Shown here piece after piece: positions 39,117-51,800 of a stretch of 64,000 nucleotides of DNA (position 1 is the stretch's first letter; each line of letters starts with the position of its first letter). The notes under the pieces are model-generated. The model was given only the letters and a program-made list of their open reading frames with translations. It searched no databases and had not been told where the DNA came from. Location of the stretch: contig NW_024465777.1 in assembly GCF_017591425.1 (NCBI RefSeq), positions 4,092,001 to 4,156,000 on the forward strand, written 5' to 3'. Made by a program: the position numbers and the translations under genes. The stretch is from Ochotona curzoniae. Its lineage: Eukaryota; Chordata; Mammalia; Lagomorpha; Ochotonidae.

Positions 39117-42100
39117 ATGGAGCCGGTGGAGACCTGGACCCCCGAGCAGGTGGCTGCTTGGCTGAGAGGTAAGTGAGACCGGGACAGCGGAGGACTGGGG
39201 GGCGGTGGGGTGTTGGCCCGGCTGACGGACGGGGAAAACGGAAGGAAAAAGCGACTGCACTGGCAGTCAACAGGTATTTCTAGAGTCTGCCCTGTACCAG
39301 GGGGCTGTGCGGGGACGAGGGACAGACGAGGTGACCCCGGAGAGCCCCACAAAGACCCCCCCCAAGAGGCAGCCATGCTGGCAACCAGAAGGCAGGGCGG
39401 CCCACACCTACAGTATCTCTTTTGTCTGCCCGGTGCCCCAGGGCCCTGTGGGTTGTTCATAAACCCATTTTTCTGGAGCCGAAACTAACCTATACAGCCA
39501 GGAAGTGACTTGCTCAGTCTTGGAGTGGAGCACATCTTGAGGTCATTTCTCCCCTGTCCCCAAGCTGAGAAACCAGCCACTCTGCAAAGGCTCAAAGGCC
39601 CCACTTTGGGTGCTCCCTGGGGAGCTGGGGAGCTCCTCTCTGCCCCCAAGTACACCTGCCACTCCCAGTCCAGGCAGACAGGAAACCAGCCAACTGCAGT
39701 CAGGCGGGGAGCAGCCGGGGAGCTGCCAGCCTCAAGCTTCTGAGCCTTAAGCCTGTGTCGCTGTGGGCAGCAGGGCTGCCCTGGGCAGAGACTCAGAGCT
39801 GGGGTCCAACTCCAAGACCCTTCCAGGCCCAGTCCCACTGTCTCACCAGCTGTCTAAGTACAGGACTCAGTCTGTCTGTCCATGAAATGGGAGAGGCAAC
39901 TCTGACCTTATGCAATGGGGTCACCACCCGGACAGACCTGGCAAGGCGGGGCTGTAGAGAGGAAGGCAGCCCCAAGCTACGCAAAGGAAGCTGCTCAAGG
40001 GCCCTGGGGAATAGGTGCAGGAACTCTCAGGGCAGTGCTGTTCCTGCTGCACAGAGAATGCGCAAGAGTGATCAATCACACGCACACGTATCCCTCCAGA
40101 GAGAGATGTAACTGCCACTTCTGTCAGTCTTCCTATCAGTAAAATGGGCCAGTTCCTATTGTGTGTGTGTGTGTGTGTCCCCTCTTTGGGCCAGGTCCAG
40201 GCTGGGCTTAGAAACCTCAGATTAGCAAAGCCCATGATGAAATAAGAAGCACTGAGGAGCAGGGGTTTGTGGAGGCCTAAGGGGACCCATGGGCACAGGA
40301 AGGCCCCGGGCCCAGCCCACAGAGTCACACAGCACTTCTAGTAGGGAGTTCAATGACCAAGGGCAGGTTGGAGCTGGAAGGCACAGCACCTGCGAGGAGG
40401 CCAAGGGGTGTTCCCGGGGCTGCCAGGAGGAAGTGCTGTGGATCTGAAGCATGGAGTGTGAGGGCAGTGCTGGGAGGTGTCCTGATCATAGGACAGGCCG
40501 TAATAACACAGTGGCTGTTCCTGCCAGGGGTGGGGCCCAGTGAGTGAAGTATGTATTATCATCCAATGCAATGGTCTAAACACACACATACATAAAGGTA
40601 GGTATTTCATTGTTCCCATATCATAGGTGAGGAGGCTGAGGCCCAGAGCAGTTGTACGATTCTTCAGGTGCTCCGGCCTTCCTGACCCCACAGCAGCTTG
40701 CTTGTAGCCCTCTGGGCACTGGTTCTTGGGCCTCAGGCAGTGTTGAAATCCCCTGCAGGATCTGTTCAATAACAGACAGCCCCACCCAAAGTTGCACTCC
40801 ACAGCTGTTGGGGGAGCCCCAAGAATTCATATCTTTAGCAAACAAGCACCCCTGGTAGGGCTGCCGCTCTGGGGACTCCCCCTTGAGGGCTGCTGTCCTC
40901 AACTCATTGGTCCCATCTGTGAAATGGGCAGAACACAGCCAGGATCTCCTAGTTGTTGTCAGAGTCAGATTGAAGAGAAAAGGACTTTGTTGGGGGGGAG
41001 AACCCGACCTGAAGGCCCAACCCTCACCTCCCCCTGCCTTCCCCCGCCTCCCTCCAACCCTCACCTCCCCCTGCCTTCCCCGCCTCCCTCCAACCCTCAC
41101 CTCCCCCTGCCTTCCCCCGCCTCCCTCCAACCCTCACCTCCCCCTGCTGTCCCGCAGGCCTCGATGACTGCCTGCAGGACTACCCCTTTGAGGACTGGCA
41201 GCTGCCTGGCAAGTACCTGCTGCAGCTCTGCCCGCGCAGCCTCGAGGCTCTGACCGTGTGGCCCCTGGGCCACCAGGAGCTCATCCTGGATGGGGTGGAA
41301 CAGCTCCGGGCTCTGGTGAGTGAGCCCACCTGGGTGTACGAGAGGGGACGGGTTACTGCTCGGGAAAGTGACCTGTGTCCCTTTCTGGTCCAGAGCTCAG
41401 GGCTGCAGAGTGAGAACCTGCAGAGCCTCACACAGCAGCTGCTGGAGGGCACCCAGGCCTTCCAGGGCCTGGTCAGAGGCCGCCTGGGCAGCTGCACTGA
41501 GACCCCTGCCGATGTCCTCAGCGCAGCCGTAGAGCTAGTCCGGGAGGCCCAGGCACTCCTCTTCTGGCTCAACAGGTAGGCAGCAGGGGTAGTTGGTGAG
41601 GGAATACTTCCCACTGTTGGAAGTGGCTGGACAGGCGGTGCAGGGGTGCCGGGCTGCCAGGGGCATTAAATGCAGAGCCTCCATAGGCCCTTTAGCTGGC
41701 CCATAGGCACTGCCTCCACCTTCCCTGCTGTGCCCTCTCCAAGCACCTGGCATTCACAGCTGCAGCTGAGTCATTGGGGATGTGGTTGTGTGTTCAATAT
41801 CTGTCACCCCAGTGCCTAGGACGGGGCCTGGCAGGCAGGAGGCATGTAACAATTGGGTCCTGTGCTAAGCCCTAGAGGTGGAATAGCCAGCCCAACCCCC
41901 AAGGGTGGGCACCCCAAACCTCAGATGAGTAACTAGTTCCTAACTACTGTGCCCTCCTCCCCACTCCAGATACCTCTTCTCCCAATTAAACGACTTCTCA
42001 GCCTGCCAGGAGATCGGGACGCTATGTGCAGAGCTGGGCCAGGCCTTGCAAGAGGTAAGGGAGCCAGGGCCGAGGTTGGCCAGTACCCCAGCCGCCAAAT

Positions 42101-45100
42101 CAGGCTGGTGCTTTTTATAACTTGGTGAATCATTGGGGAGCCAGGTTGAGCACTGTGACAGCAGAAGCAGAAAGAGGAGTGGCTTGGCCACCAGGCCAGG
42201 GGTCAGCGCACTGAGGCCTCAGACTTGGAGCCCTAGAGTTCTGAGCAGGGGGGCCAGGGTGGGAGAAGCAGGGGAGGACCGTGGGAATGGTGGACCCTGG
42301 CCGCTGAGATTCAGGGGAGGTCCTGCTGTCACACTCGCTTCCAGGACTGTCCGGCAGCCGCTGAACGGGAGAGCAGAGTCCTGAGGATCGTAAGTTGCTG
42401 TGATTGGGGGAGGGGAAGCATTGTGCAGGTGTGGGGAGGTGGTAGGAGGAGGGGCAGAGGCAAGCCAGCCCACTGCCCTCTCCCAATACAGGCCGGGGCA
42501 CTGTGCAGGTATATGTGTGGGGCGGGGGGGCGGAGAGGCCAGGCAAGCCAGCCCGATACCCTCTCCCAGTGCAGCCACGTGGTCGGCATCTGCCAGACGA
42601 TCCTGAGCTGCAGCCCCGGGGAGCTGCTGGGACAGAAGGCTGTGCTGGAATGGGTGCAGCTGGACACACCTTCGGTGAGCCCTGACCCCTTCCTCACCTC
42701 CCACTTCTGCCACCATGACCTTTCTGGTGCCTGGGATCCAATGGGATGCTGTAAAGACTGCCCTGGCCAACGGGGCTCCACCATCGATCAGCATTGTCCC
42801 GTCGTGAGGGCTGCACAGTAGTCTGAGGTGACATGCAGCAGTCCAGGGGCTCAGACCTGGCAGGGGCAGCTAAGGAGAGAGGGCAGGGCCATGAACTCTG
42901 CCTGTCTCTTTGGCCACATGGGAAAAACCAGAGTCCTCCCCAACTGGTCCCTTTAAAAGTCACTGAGAGTCTGGGACCTGGACCTGTCACACAGCTTCAC
43001 TCTGCCTCCTCTCAGGGCTGGTGAGGGGTCCTGGCAGAAGCCCAGAGGCCCTCGATGAGCTGGAGGTGTGGGGGGGGGGCGGTGAGGAGTGCCAGATCTG
43101 TCTCCAGTTCTGCCCAGGTTGGGGTCCTGGTGTCCCCTGCATGTTCTGCCCCAGGTCCCCAGCGACTGTCACCTCTGCCACTGCAGGACCTAGAAATCCA
43201 CAGCACCAGTAACTGCCTGCACTTTGTGTCCCGAGTGGGTGCCCAGGTGAGAGCTGCAGCTGCCCGAGACCCTCCTACCAGCTGCATGCTGTAGGAAGCT
43301 CCCTTTCTGGGCCCCTTCCCACCTGCCTGCCCACCCCCCAAACCAGGTCCCTGCTGACCCCCAGCAGCAGATCTTGCCTGGGGATGAGATTGTCCAGATC
43401 AACCAGCAGGTGGTGGTGAGTGAGGACTGCGATGACATGATGGGGAGGCGGAACAGAGGGCTGGTGGGGTCGGGGAGCCCAGGAGGTCAGAGCCAGGATT
43501 TGAGGGCAGGGAGAGCAGGTGCGCTGGTTTGCTTTAGTTTCCTGCCGGCTTGATGATAGCCCTGGCCCCGCCCCTGTGCCCAGGTGGCCTGGTCCCACCA
43601 GAATGTGATGAAGGAGCTGCTGCGGCAGCCAGGCAGGGTCAGCTTGGTGCTAAAGAAGATTCCAGTGCCTGAAACGTCCCCACAGGTACCTACTCTCCCC
43701 ACACTCCTGCCCCCGCCTTGCCTGCTCTCAGCTCCCTCCCCACTCCCATCATCACCTGTATCACCTGCTTCTGAATGTTCCCTAGACATCCCCTCAGGCC
43801 CTGGACTCACCACACCTGGGACGCCAGTCACCAGCCCTGGCCCCATTGTCTCCCAGGTAAACAGGTCTGCCCTGGGTGTGACTTGATGGGGGGTGCTGGA
43901 ACTACCTCATCTCCCCTTGCTGTCCCAGGACCCCATCCAAAGACGTCTTTGCCTTTGACCTGACTTTGAACCCGACTCCCAAGTCCACCCCTACCGGCAC
44001 AGGTAGTTTCAAAGCCCCACCAGGTGGGGGGAATGTCTGGAGCCCAGGCCCCTTAATGCTGACTCAACCCCTTCCCCGAGACTCCCCAGGCCTGGGACCA
44101 GTCTCATGACCTTTCTCCCTGTTTCCTACCTCCCTGACAGATTCCATGCTCCTTGACCCTGACCCCCCGCCCAGCCCTGTTGCACCCCCAGCCACAGTCC
44201 CAGCAGGGGCAGCAGAGGCTCAGGATCCTCCAGGAGACCCTGACAAGGTGAGCACAGGGGGTCAGCAGGGAGGGGTGTGGGATGCTGAACAAATCCTTCT
44301 GCAACTTTTCACCTTGTTCTTTCAGAGTCCTGGCCTTAGAAGGAAGAAATCCAAAGGTATGAGTGCCCCCAACATGATCCCTGCCCTTCTCTCAGCCTCT
44401 CCCGAAATCAGCTCTGGGTCTGGGGGTCACACACAACACCTATGTTCTCAGCCATTCCCCCACCTGGCACCCCCAAGCTCCATGACCTTGAGGCAACTGC
44501 CTATCCTCCCTCCCCTCTTAGCACCCTCCCACCCCCATCCCCACCCCCACTGGGAGAGTTAGCGTTTTCAGCCCAGACTGTGGGTTCCAGAGTATACCCC
44601 CTGGGGCTGCTTGTGGAGGGCCGCAGCGTCTTGCCAGCCCCTCACCAGCCTGGCGGTGCTGTGCTGCTGCAGGTGTGGCGACCAGGCTGAGCCGCCGACG
44701 GGTGTCCTGCCGGGAGCTGGGCCGGCCCGACTGCGATGGGTGGCTTCTGCTGCGCAAGGCCCCTAGTGGCTTCATGGGTCCACGCTGGCGCCGCTGCTGG
44801 TTTGTGCTCAAGGGACACACACTCTACTGGTATCGCCAACCTCAGGTGAGAACCCCTTCCTTACACACCACCACCACCACTCAAGCTAAGCAAGGGCCTT
44901 GATTCTTGGTTCTACCCTCTGCTCCTCTCCCCGGGCCCCAGTGTTCCCAGCTGTGGAATAGGCATACTATGAAGGGAAACGAGTTCATGTGTGTGTAGAA
45001 GCAGTTTAGGAAAAAGCATCACAGGAAGTGTAGGGAAAATCACTCACAAAAAAAGAAAAGGTTGATTTTTTTTTTTTTGAAAGGTGTGAGGGGTCTTTCA

Positions 45101-47713
45101 TCCACTGGCTCACCCCCCCAAATGGTCACCATAGCCAGAGCTGGACCAATTTGAAACCAGGAGCTAAGAGCTTCTTCCAGGTTTCAGGGACCCAAGGACT
45201 TGAGCCATCTTCTGCTGCTTTCTCAGGCCCATCAGCAGAGAACTGGATTAAAAGTGCAGCAACCAGGGCTAGAACCAGCGCCCATATGGGATGCTTGTGC
45301 TATAGCACCCACAATGCCGGCCCTGAGAAAGCCACTTTATTCTACCTAGCTCTGGGTCCTCTTCTGCTATTGTGTTCATCCTTGTGATAGGCCATTCATT
45401 TGCTCATTTATTCACTCAACAAACATTCAGGTGCTTACCGTGTGTCCAGCTACGGGCTAGGCCTGGGGAGAATTGGACCGCTTCCACCACTTCAGAACTG
45501 AGAGAGGCTGATGGGGCGGGGCTGAGAGGAGTGGTAAACACACAAGGACAATGTGAGGAGGTGTGTCAGATGAAGGAAATCCCAGGCAACATGTGCAGGC
45601 CAGGAAAGGTGTCCCTTCTGTGGAGTCTGGAAGCTTCCTGGGACAGCAGTTCTGGGGCTTGTTCTGATGAAAAGGGAAAAGACCACAGGGCAAAGACATG
45701 GCGCTCACAGAGTGCAGTGGGAGGGGTGGCCCTGTGGGAGTCTGCTGGGGTACGGTGCGTGAGCCCACTCTGCTCTGACTGCTGCTGCTTCCCCTTTCCT
45801 GCCTCAGACAAACGCTGGGGCCACAGCTCCCCTCTCCCCCCAACCAGGGTTTTGTGGTTGGAAAGGCTCTCTGCCCAGCACCATGATGTCCCTCTCATCC
45901 TTGTCCCCTCAGGATGAAAAGGCCGAGGGCCTCATCAATGTTTCCAACTACAGTCTGGAAAGTGGACATGATCAGAAGAAAAAATAGTTAAGTTGTGGGC
46001 TGTGATGGCCTGGGAACTGGGGAGAGGCAGCAGGCAGGTGATGGCATGGGGTGGGACGGGGCAGTAGCTGGGATCACTTGTCCCCAGCCAGCCATTCTGG
46101 ACTCTGGTGAGTATGTCCGGGGGTGGGGGACTTATGGGACCCCTCTGCTCCTGGCAGTGTGTTCCAGCTCACCCACGACGTGTACAAACCTTTCATCTTT
46201 GCTGCTGACACCCTCTCAGACCTAAGCATGTGAGTACCACCCTCCCTGCTTGCTTCGTGCCCTCTTGGCCCCAAAGCTGGGAATGTTTGTGCACACTGTA
46301 TTGGTACCACCAGCCCCTGTGAGGACTCTCCCTTCCCAAACACCCCGCAGGTAAGGAAAGATTGGTCCAGATGCTCATGTCCCTAAGCTGCAGTTTCATC
46401 ACTGTGAAATGGGCTGAGAGTCCCTTCCTCCCAGGGCTGCTGTGGGTGGGGGTGGGGCAGTGCACAGCAGGACCTCCATGGCAGAGACTCCCTGAGAGCC
46501 ACTTGCTCCCCTTTCCCCTCCCAAGGTGGGTTCGCCAACTCATCACGTGCATTTCCAAGTACCAGGCTCCAGGGCGGCCCCCGCCAGCCCGAGAAGAAGG
46601 TGGGTGTCTCACTGCCGGGCAGGGGAGGTACCTAGCTCTGCCCTGAGCCCCTGCCTGCCCCAAGATGGAGGCTGGCCCACCCTATACCTCCCCAAACCCA
46701 GTGGGTCCCCATCCATCCTACAGACTGCTACAGTGAGACAGAAGCTGAGGATCCTGATGATGAGGCTGGGTCCCGTTCAGCTTCGGTGAGTGGGACCTGC
46801 TGGCTGGGGCTGGGGGTGCAAACAGCAGGGCATAAAAGTGGACTGACTCCCTCCTCCACTACCCCCTGCCTGCCTGCAGCCCAGCCCTGCACAGACCTGG
46901 AATCCCCTGCAGCGAGACACATCGCCTGCGGCCACCCCAAACCATCACAGCCCACGGAACTCCCTTGGCCCCCTAGCAGGTGCTGTGGTTTCACTGGATG
47001 TTCAGCTGGAACTAAGTGGTGGGGCGGGCACTTGCTCAGCTTGTACTCTTCCCACAGACAGCAGTGATGGGGCACTAGAAGGCATGGTACGGGGACTGAG
47101 GCAGGGCGGCGTGTCCCTCCTGGGCCAGCCACAGCCCCTGACCCATGAGCAGTGGCGAAGCTCTTTCATGCGGCGCAATCGGGACCCCCAGCTCAACGAG
47201 CGAGTGCACCGTGTGCGAGCGCTGCAGAGCACACTCAAGGTTAGCTGGGGATGGGGGGCGATGCAGAGGGGACAAGGCCCGGGACTCTCAGACTCTGGCT
47301 TGCTGACATGGGTTCTGTGCTCCACTCTGGGCTCAGCTGTGGGTTCTAAGGGGATCCCAAGTCTCTCTCGAGCTCCTCATGCCGGGACGACCAGCTTCCA
47401 GACCCCACACTGCAGCATCTGCCCTGGGCCTGGCCCCCGCCCCACTCCCTGGAAGGTCAAGGCCCCTTACCCCCTGTTCCCATCACAGGCAAAACTACAG
47501 GAGCTGCAGGCGCTGGAGGAAGTGCTGGGCGACCCCAAGCTGACCAGCGAGAAGTTCCGCCGGTGGAAGGAGCGGAACCAGGAGCTGTACTCTGAGAGCT
47601 TGGGGATCCAAGGCGTGGTGCCAGTCTCTAGGCCCCTGCCCTCTGACCCTCAGGAACATGCCCACTTCTGCCCCTTGACCCCAGAAAGCACCCTCCAACC
47701 TCCTGACTTCTGA
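39117..47713 (+). CDS. CNKSR1: CNKSR1, connector enhancer of KSR 1, complete (21 coding exons)
   Basis: Exons: 39117-39168, 41158-41315, 41394-41575, 41970-42054, 42345-42389, 42570-42674, 43187-43246, 43347-43415, 43584-43685, 43786-43856, 43929-44002, 44141-44247, 44326-44356, 44673-44845, 45913-45986, 46158-46229, 46526-46599, 46724-46785, 46880-46979, 47058-47239, 47489-47713. They total 2103 bases and 700 residues, close to human. All junctions are GT-AG with continuous frame. Domains: SAM 1-70 (METWTPEQVAAWL-type start), CRIC about 71-205, PDZ 210-286 (LPGDEIVQINQQVVV), proline-rich linker, PH about 390-510 (DGWLLLRKAPSGFMGPRWRR), acidic segment, C-terminal helix (NERVHRVRALQSTLKAKLQE). 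CNKSR1 is a membrane-recruited scaffold linking Ras/Raf and Rho signalling. The ATG has A at -3 and G at +4. Confidence 0.95.
40161..40178 (+). repeat. (GT)n microsatellite in CNKSR1 intron 1
   Basis: Nine GT units. Confidence 0.9.
40600..40960 (+). repeat. MIR-like fragments in CNKSR1 intron 1
   Basis: GGTGAGGAGGCTGAGGCCCA (about 40626) and CCCATCTGTGAAATGGGCAG (about 40911) are typical MIR core/3' phrases. Confidence 0.5.
41017..41157 (+). repeat. CNKSR1: 36-37 bp minisatellite ending in the CNKSR1 exon 2 acceptor
   Basis: Units start with CCAACCCTCACCTCCCCCTG at 41017, 41054, 41090 and 41127 (37, 36 and 37 bases, then a partial unit). The last unit runs straight into CTGTCCCGCAG, the acceptor whose AG is at 41156-41157. 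The repeat supplies the whole polypyrimidine tract. Unit 2 has lost one C. Confidence 0.95.
42420..42573 (+). repeat. CNKSR1: Tandem duplication of the CNKSR1 intron 5 acceptor region
   Basis: Two units, about 42420-42492 and 42500-42573, each run from GTGCAGGT through a G-rich stretch and GGCAAGCCAGCCC to a CCCTCTCCCA-x-TxCAG end. The downstream copy contains the acceptor used (AG 42568-42569, exon from 42570 in frame TGC AGC CAC). The upstream copy ends in a decoy CAATACAG at 42492. Confidence 0.85.
45064..45327 (-). mobile_element. CSINE in CNKSR1 intron 14
   Basis: A T/A-run tail, TTTCATCCACTGGCTCACCC, CATCAGCAGAGAACTGGATT, head CACAATGCCGGCCC. Confidence 0.8.
45385..45800 (+). repeat. 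L2-like ancient LINE fragment in CNKSR1 intron 14
   Basis: TTATTCACTCAACAAACATT followed by GTGTCCAGCTACGGGCTAGG and AACATGTGCAGGCCAGGAAA follow an L2-like 3' order. Confidence 0.45.
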
Positions 47714-47986
47714 CTGAGGCCCCTATCTTAGTTCCTGGTCTTACCTGCTGCCTTAATCCCAGCCTCCGACTGTCTAGACCAGCGCATCCCTGGGTTCTGT
47801 TCCCAGTTCAAGGGGGCAATGCCAGTTCATTGATGGAATTCCCTCCATTTTTGCCTGTGTCCCCTGGAGGGAGCCTCATGCCAGAAGAGAGACTCATGCA
47901 CCGACCAGCCCCTCAGCAGCCCTCCTTACCTTGAGCCAGGTCTGCTGGGGTGTTCTTTATTTCATGAGACATACATTTCAACCCAA

Positions 47987-47992
47987 AATAAA
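47987..47992 (+). terminator. CNKSR1: CNKSR1 polyadenylation signal
   Basis: AATAAA 274 bases after the stop, followed by a GT-rich element (TCTGTGTGTGCCTGCC). Confidence 0.85.
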
Positions 47993-48841
47993 GCCAGCTC
48001 CTTATGAGACAATCTGTGTGTGCCTGCCTTTGTTTCTATGTTAGAACTGGGATCTGGCCTCGGTGCAGGGCAAAGTGGGGTCAGAGCTGAAGTAAAAGCT
48101 GTCATGGGTGAATGCTATTGGCCATGGGGCAGGGGACAGTTCCTGCATGGTGCCCTTGACCTTCACTGTGCACCGGAGGCCCTGAATGATGGACTCCAAC
48201 CCAGACTTGACCCAGTGGGGCCCTCCCAACTCTGTGGCTTTCCCTCCCCACACCTTCTAAGGCCAGGGGTGCTGTCAACACATGCCTGAGGATAGAAACT
48301 TCCACCTTGTGGATAGCAAACCTTGCTCAGGAGGCAGAGTGGGAAAGAGACCTGCCTTTGGGGCAAGGCACACAGCCCCAGTGTGGCCTCCCCTCCACCC
48401 CAATTCAGTGATGGGGACATTCCCCTACGACTTCATCCACAAGTGACCCCTCCCTGGCTCTGCGGGCCTCTGACCTCTGAGTCCAGTCCCTCAGCCCGTG
48501 GCATCCCTGGCTCCTTCTGGGCAATAGGAGGGGGCAGCAGGCAACGGGAGGAGCTGCCTGCAACCTTGGAGTTCTTGGTAGAATGTGGAAGGCTGGAGGT
48601 CACAGAGACTGCTGTGATATCACCACAAGGGGGAGCGAGATTGCTGAGAGGGAAGCTTCCTCAAGGATAGGGAATCCCGGTTGAGCCATGCCGATTGATA
48701 ACCACAGGGCCATTTGGCTGCAATGGACAGATAATGTCAATGTCAAATATTTGAACACTCTGGTAGGGGCAGGGTGCAGGGGGACTTTGTGGGGCCCGGT
48801 AGGGCAGTGGCTGCACTGAGGCCAATTCCTGTCTCTTGCAG
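47993..48841. other. Compact CNKSR1-CATSPER4 spacer
   Basis: It should contain the CATSPER4 promoter and probably its first exon. I searched for an N-terminus like the Trp-Trp-Gln-Gln motif of human and mouse CatSper4 and found no convincing exon with a GT donor in phase. Confidence 0.4.
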
Positions 48842-51800
48842 AAGCCCCGGCATGATTCCTTCATCCGGCCTGAGGACCAGGTGCTCATCAACCGTTGGGA
48901 CATCATGTACAAAACGGTACGAACCGGGCAGGCCTCCCAGGGAACTCTGCAATGACTCCTCTGCAGTGCATCCCTTAGGGACCACCGTATCCCAACGGTC
49001 ATTCATCAGCATGGATGCCCCCCAGAAAGGAGCCTCTCCAGTACTGACCTGCACAGCAATCCTACCCCTGGGACCCACAAGGGCATTTAGCAACTGCTTA
49101 TGCTGCCATTCCAACACCTCTCAGATACCTTTCCCTCCAGAGTGAACCCCAAGAACTACACCTCCAGCCCACCCCCAGTGAGCACACACGTCCAGGCAGA
49201 GGCCTTCTGTGTGACACCTGTCTGAATGGAGGTCCTCGCCTTCTTCCAGGACACCTGGGACATGCAGGAACTCATCACGCGCATGTACATTAAGCAGCTG
49301 CTGCGACACCCGGCCTTCCAGCTGCTGCTGGCCATGCTGCTGGTTATCAATGGCATCACCATTGCTCTCCGCACCAACTCCAACTTCGACCAGGTAGGTC
49401 GCCAGCCTCACCTCTGCCCTCTTTGATGCCCTAGGTCGGGTGTTAGGGGTGACTGGAGTGAAGTAATTTTATCTTGAGGCCCTGGGTTCCTCATCTGTCT
49501 CTCGTGGCTGGTTGGAGGTTGTTCAAGGGTCTGTTCTGCTCTGACCTAGGGATCTGGAGATCGGGGAAGACTTTGTGGAGGAGGGGGCTTTGGAGCCTGA
49601 CATAGGAATGGCTGGGGTTTGGGTATGAGGACAGGAGAAAAAGGGCATGAGCTGAAGCTGGCAGAGGGGTGCCCTTAGGAAAATGGTATCCAATTGTAGC
49701 CAACAATTACTACAAGGAGAATCATTCTGTGCCAGCTACTAATTGCACGGCAGCAGGAACTCCAGGTACAAGTTCAACTCTTCCCTGACCCTGCTCCTGG
49801 CTCATACCTGTGGGAGTTCAAGACCATGGAATCTAGTAGCAGGAGCCTTCCTGGGGAAAATGACACTGAAGCTGAAACCATAAAAGGAAAAAAAAAAAAA
49901 ACTTTTTTCTTTTCAAGATTTATTTATTTATTTATTTATATTGGAAAGTCAGATTTACAGAGGGAAGGAGAGATAGAAAGATCTTCCATCCACTGGTTTA
50001 CTCCCCAAATAGCCACAATGGCTGGAACTGAGCTGATCTAAAGCTAGGAGCCAGGAGCTTCCCCATGGTCTCCCATGTAGTTGCAGGATCCCAAGTCTTT
50101 GGGCCATCATTGACTGCTTTCCCAGGCCACAGGCAGGGAGCTGGAAGGGAAGTGGAGTAGCCTGGATATGAAACATGCCCATATGGGATCCTGGTGGATA
50201 CAAGGCGAGGACTTTAGCCACCAAACTACCATACTGGGCCCGGGGAAAGAATCTCTTCACTGTTGGAGGCAGATGTTCACAGTCCTTGGCAGTCCTTTGG
50301 GAGCCTAGAGCAGGCTGGGAGCTCATCAATTTTAATTTTCCTTCTGGGCTTAAGGAGCTGCACCCAGCCTGGCATCATTGTAGATGGAGTGGTGGCAGAT
50401 ATGGGCTGCAAGAGGCCCCATGAGTGACATCCAGCCTTGAGACCATGGAAAATGGGGTGGTGGCCACCAGGGTGAAATCAGGGGGTCCAAGCCATTAGGA
50501 AGCTGAAGGAATGAAACTGAAGTTGGACAAAGTGAGTTGGGTCTTGCACACAGGCTCCCTGTGCCAATCTGTCATACACATCTTGGCTCCATGGGGTGAG
50601 AGGGTGCCCAGGAGGGTGGTTACCCTTGACCCAGGCACCAATGTGCTAGAGCAGCCAAGTGCTCGGGACCACCAGACGACAGGTGAGAGGAGAGAACCCA
50701 TCAGCCTCAGGCACCAGGCCTTCCCTTCTCAGTCCTGGAAAACTCCCTTCCCCATGCTTAAGGGTTGGGGTGCAGGCCTGGTGTAGGCAATGATCTTTCT
50801 CCACAAGCTAGGTGGCTGTAGGCTCTCTTGATTTTTCATCTGTCTGATGGGAGGAAAAGCCCGCTTGCAGGACAGCAGAGATAGTATGTGAGGCGGTAGG
50901 ACGCACCTTATCATGGTGCCTGCTAAATACAGGGCCTGGGCTGGCCCTCAGTCACTCTCCCTCCCTGGTCGGGCCTGGGCTCTCACTGACGGTGCTGCCC
51001 CTCTTTTTTTTCTCTGTTTTCCATGTAGACACACTATGAGTTGTTCTCTACCATAGATGATGTCGTGCTGACCATCCTCATCTGCGAGGTTCTGCTTGGC
51101 TGGTTCAATGGCTTCTGGATTTTTTGGAAGGTGAGATTCTGGGCCCCTAGCCCTCCCGGGTAAACGTCCCCCACCTGGTCCTTTATCCCTGAACATCTGG
51201 CCCTGTCAGTTGAAGGAATGTGTGCATCTGTGTACGTATGCATGTGTGTGAGTGTACACTTGTACATGTAGACTTCATTATTTTAAGGTTTTTTTTTAAC
51301 GTTGTTTACCTAGTTGAGAGGGATGTATGTCCTTGTGTGCCTCTGGTAAGGGTGTGGAGGGTCAAGGTATAAAGGAAGATAGATGGGACAAATGTTTAAA
51401 TTTTTTTTTCTCCTGTGTCTACTAAGGGCGAAAGAGAGGGGGCTGTTCCTTGTTGTCAAACTACATCAACTTGGGGATGGAGGACAGTCATTTGATGTTG
51501 GGAAGAATGTTTGAGGGTGTTGCTTGAGTGATTTTGATAACTCTGAGACATTGCTGGCTTCGTTGCTCCAGGATTGAGCAAGGTCTAGTGGCTGACCAGT
51601 CCAGCTTAGTGCATCCACAGACCCAGACACTTGCTGCAAAACTTGACCAGAAACATGGTCCAACCTGATCTGCTTTCCATCTGATGAGGCGGTCCACATC
51701 CTCTGCTGACCTAGATGAGCTGGCTGTCATGTCCCCTGTGTGCGTCTGGACATGCTGTCCACTGCACAGGCATCAGCAACTGAGGGGGCTTAGTCCTGAC

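Noticed and set aside
41017..41157. CRISPR-like regularly spaced repeats
   Set aside because: Units are head-to-tail without unique spacers, inside an intron of a mammalian gene.
42130..42794. Long reverse frames across CNKSR1 exons 5-6
   Set aside because: Shadows of GC-rich CNKSR1 exons and introns; they cross true splice sites on the other strand.
45372..45917. 181-codon forward frame in CNKSR1 intron 14
   Set aside because: It overlaps L2-like sequence and ends at the true exon 15 acceptor; intronic.
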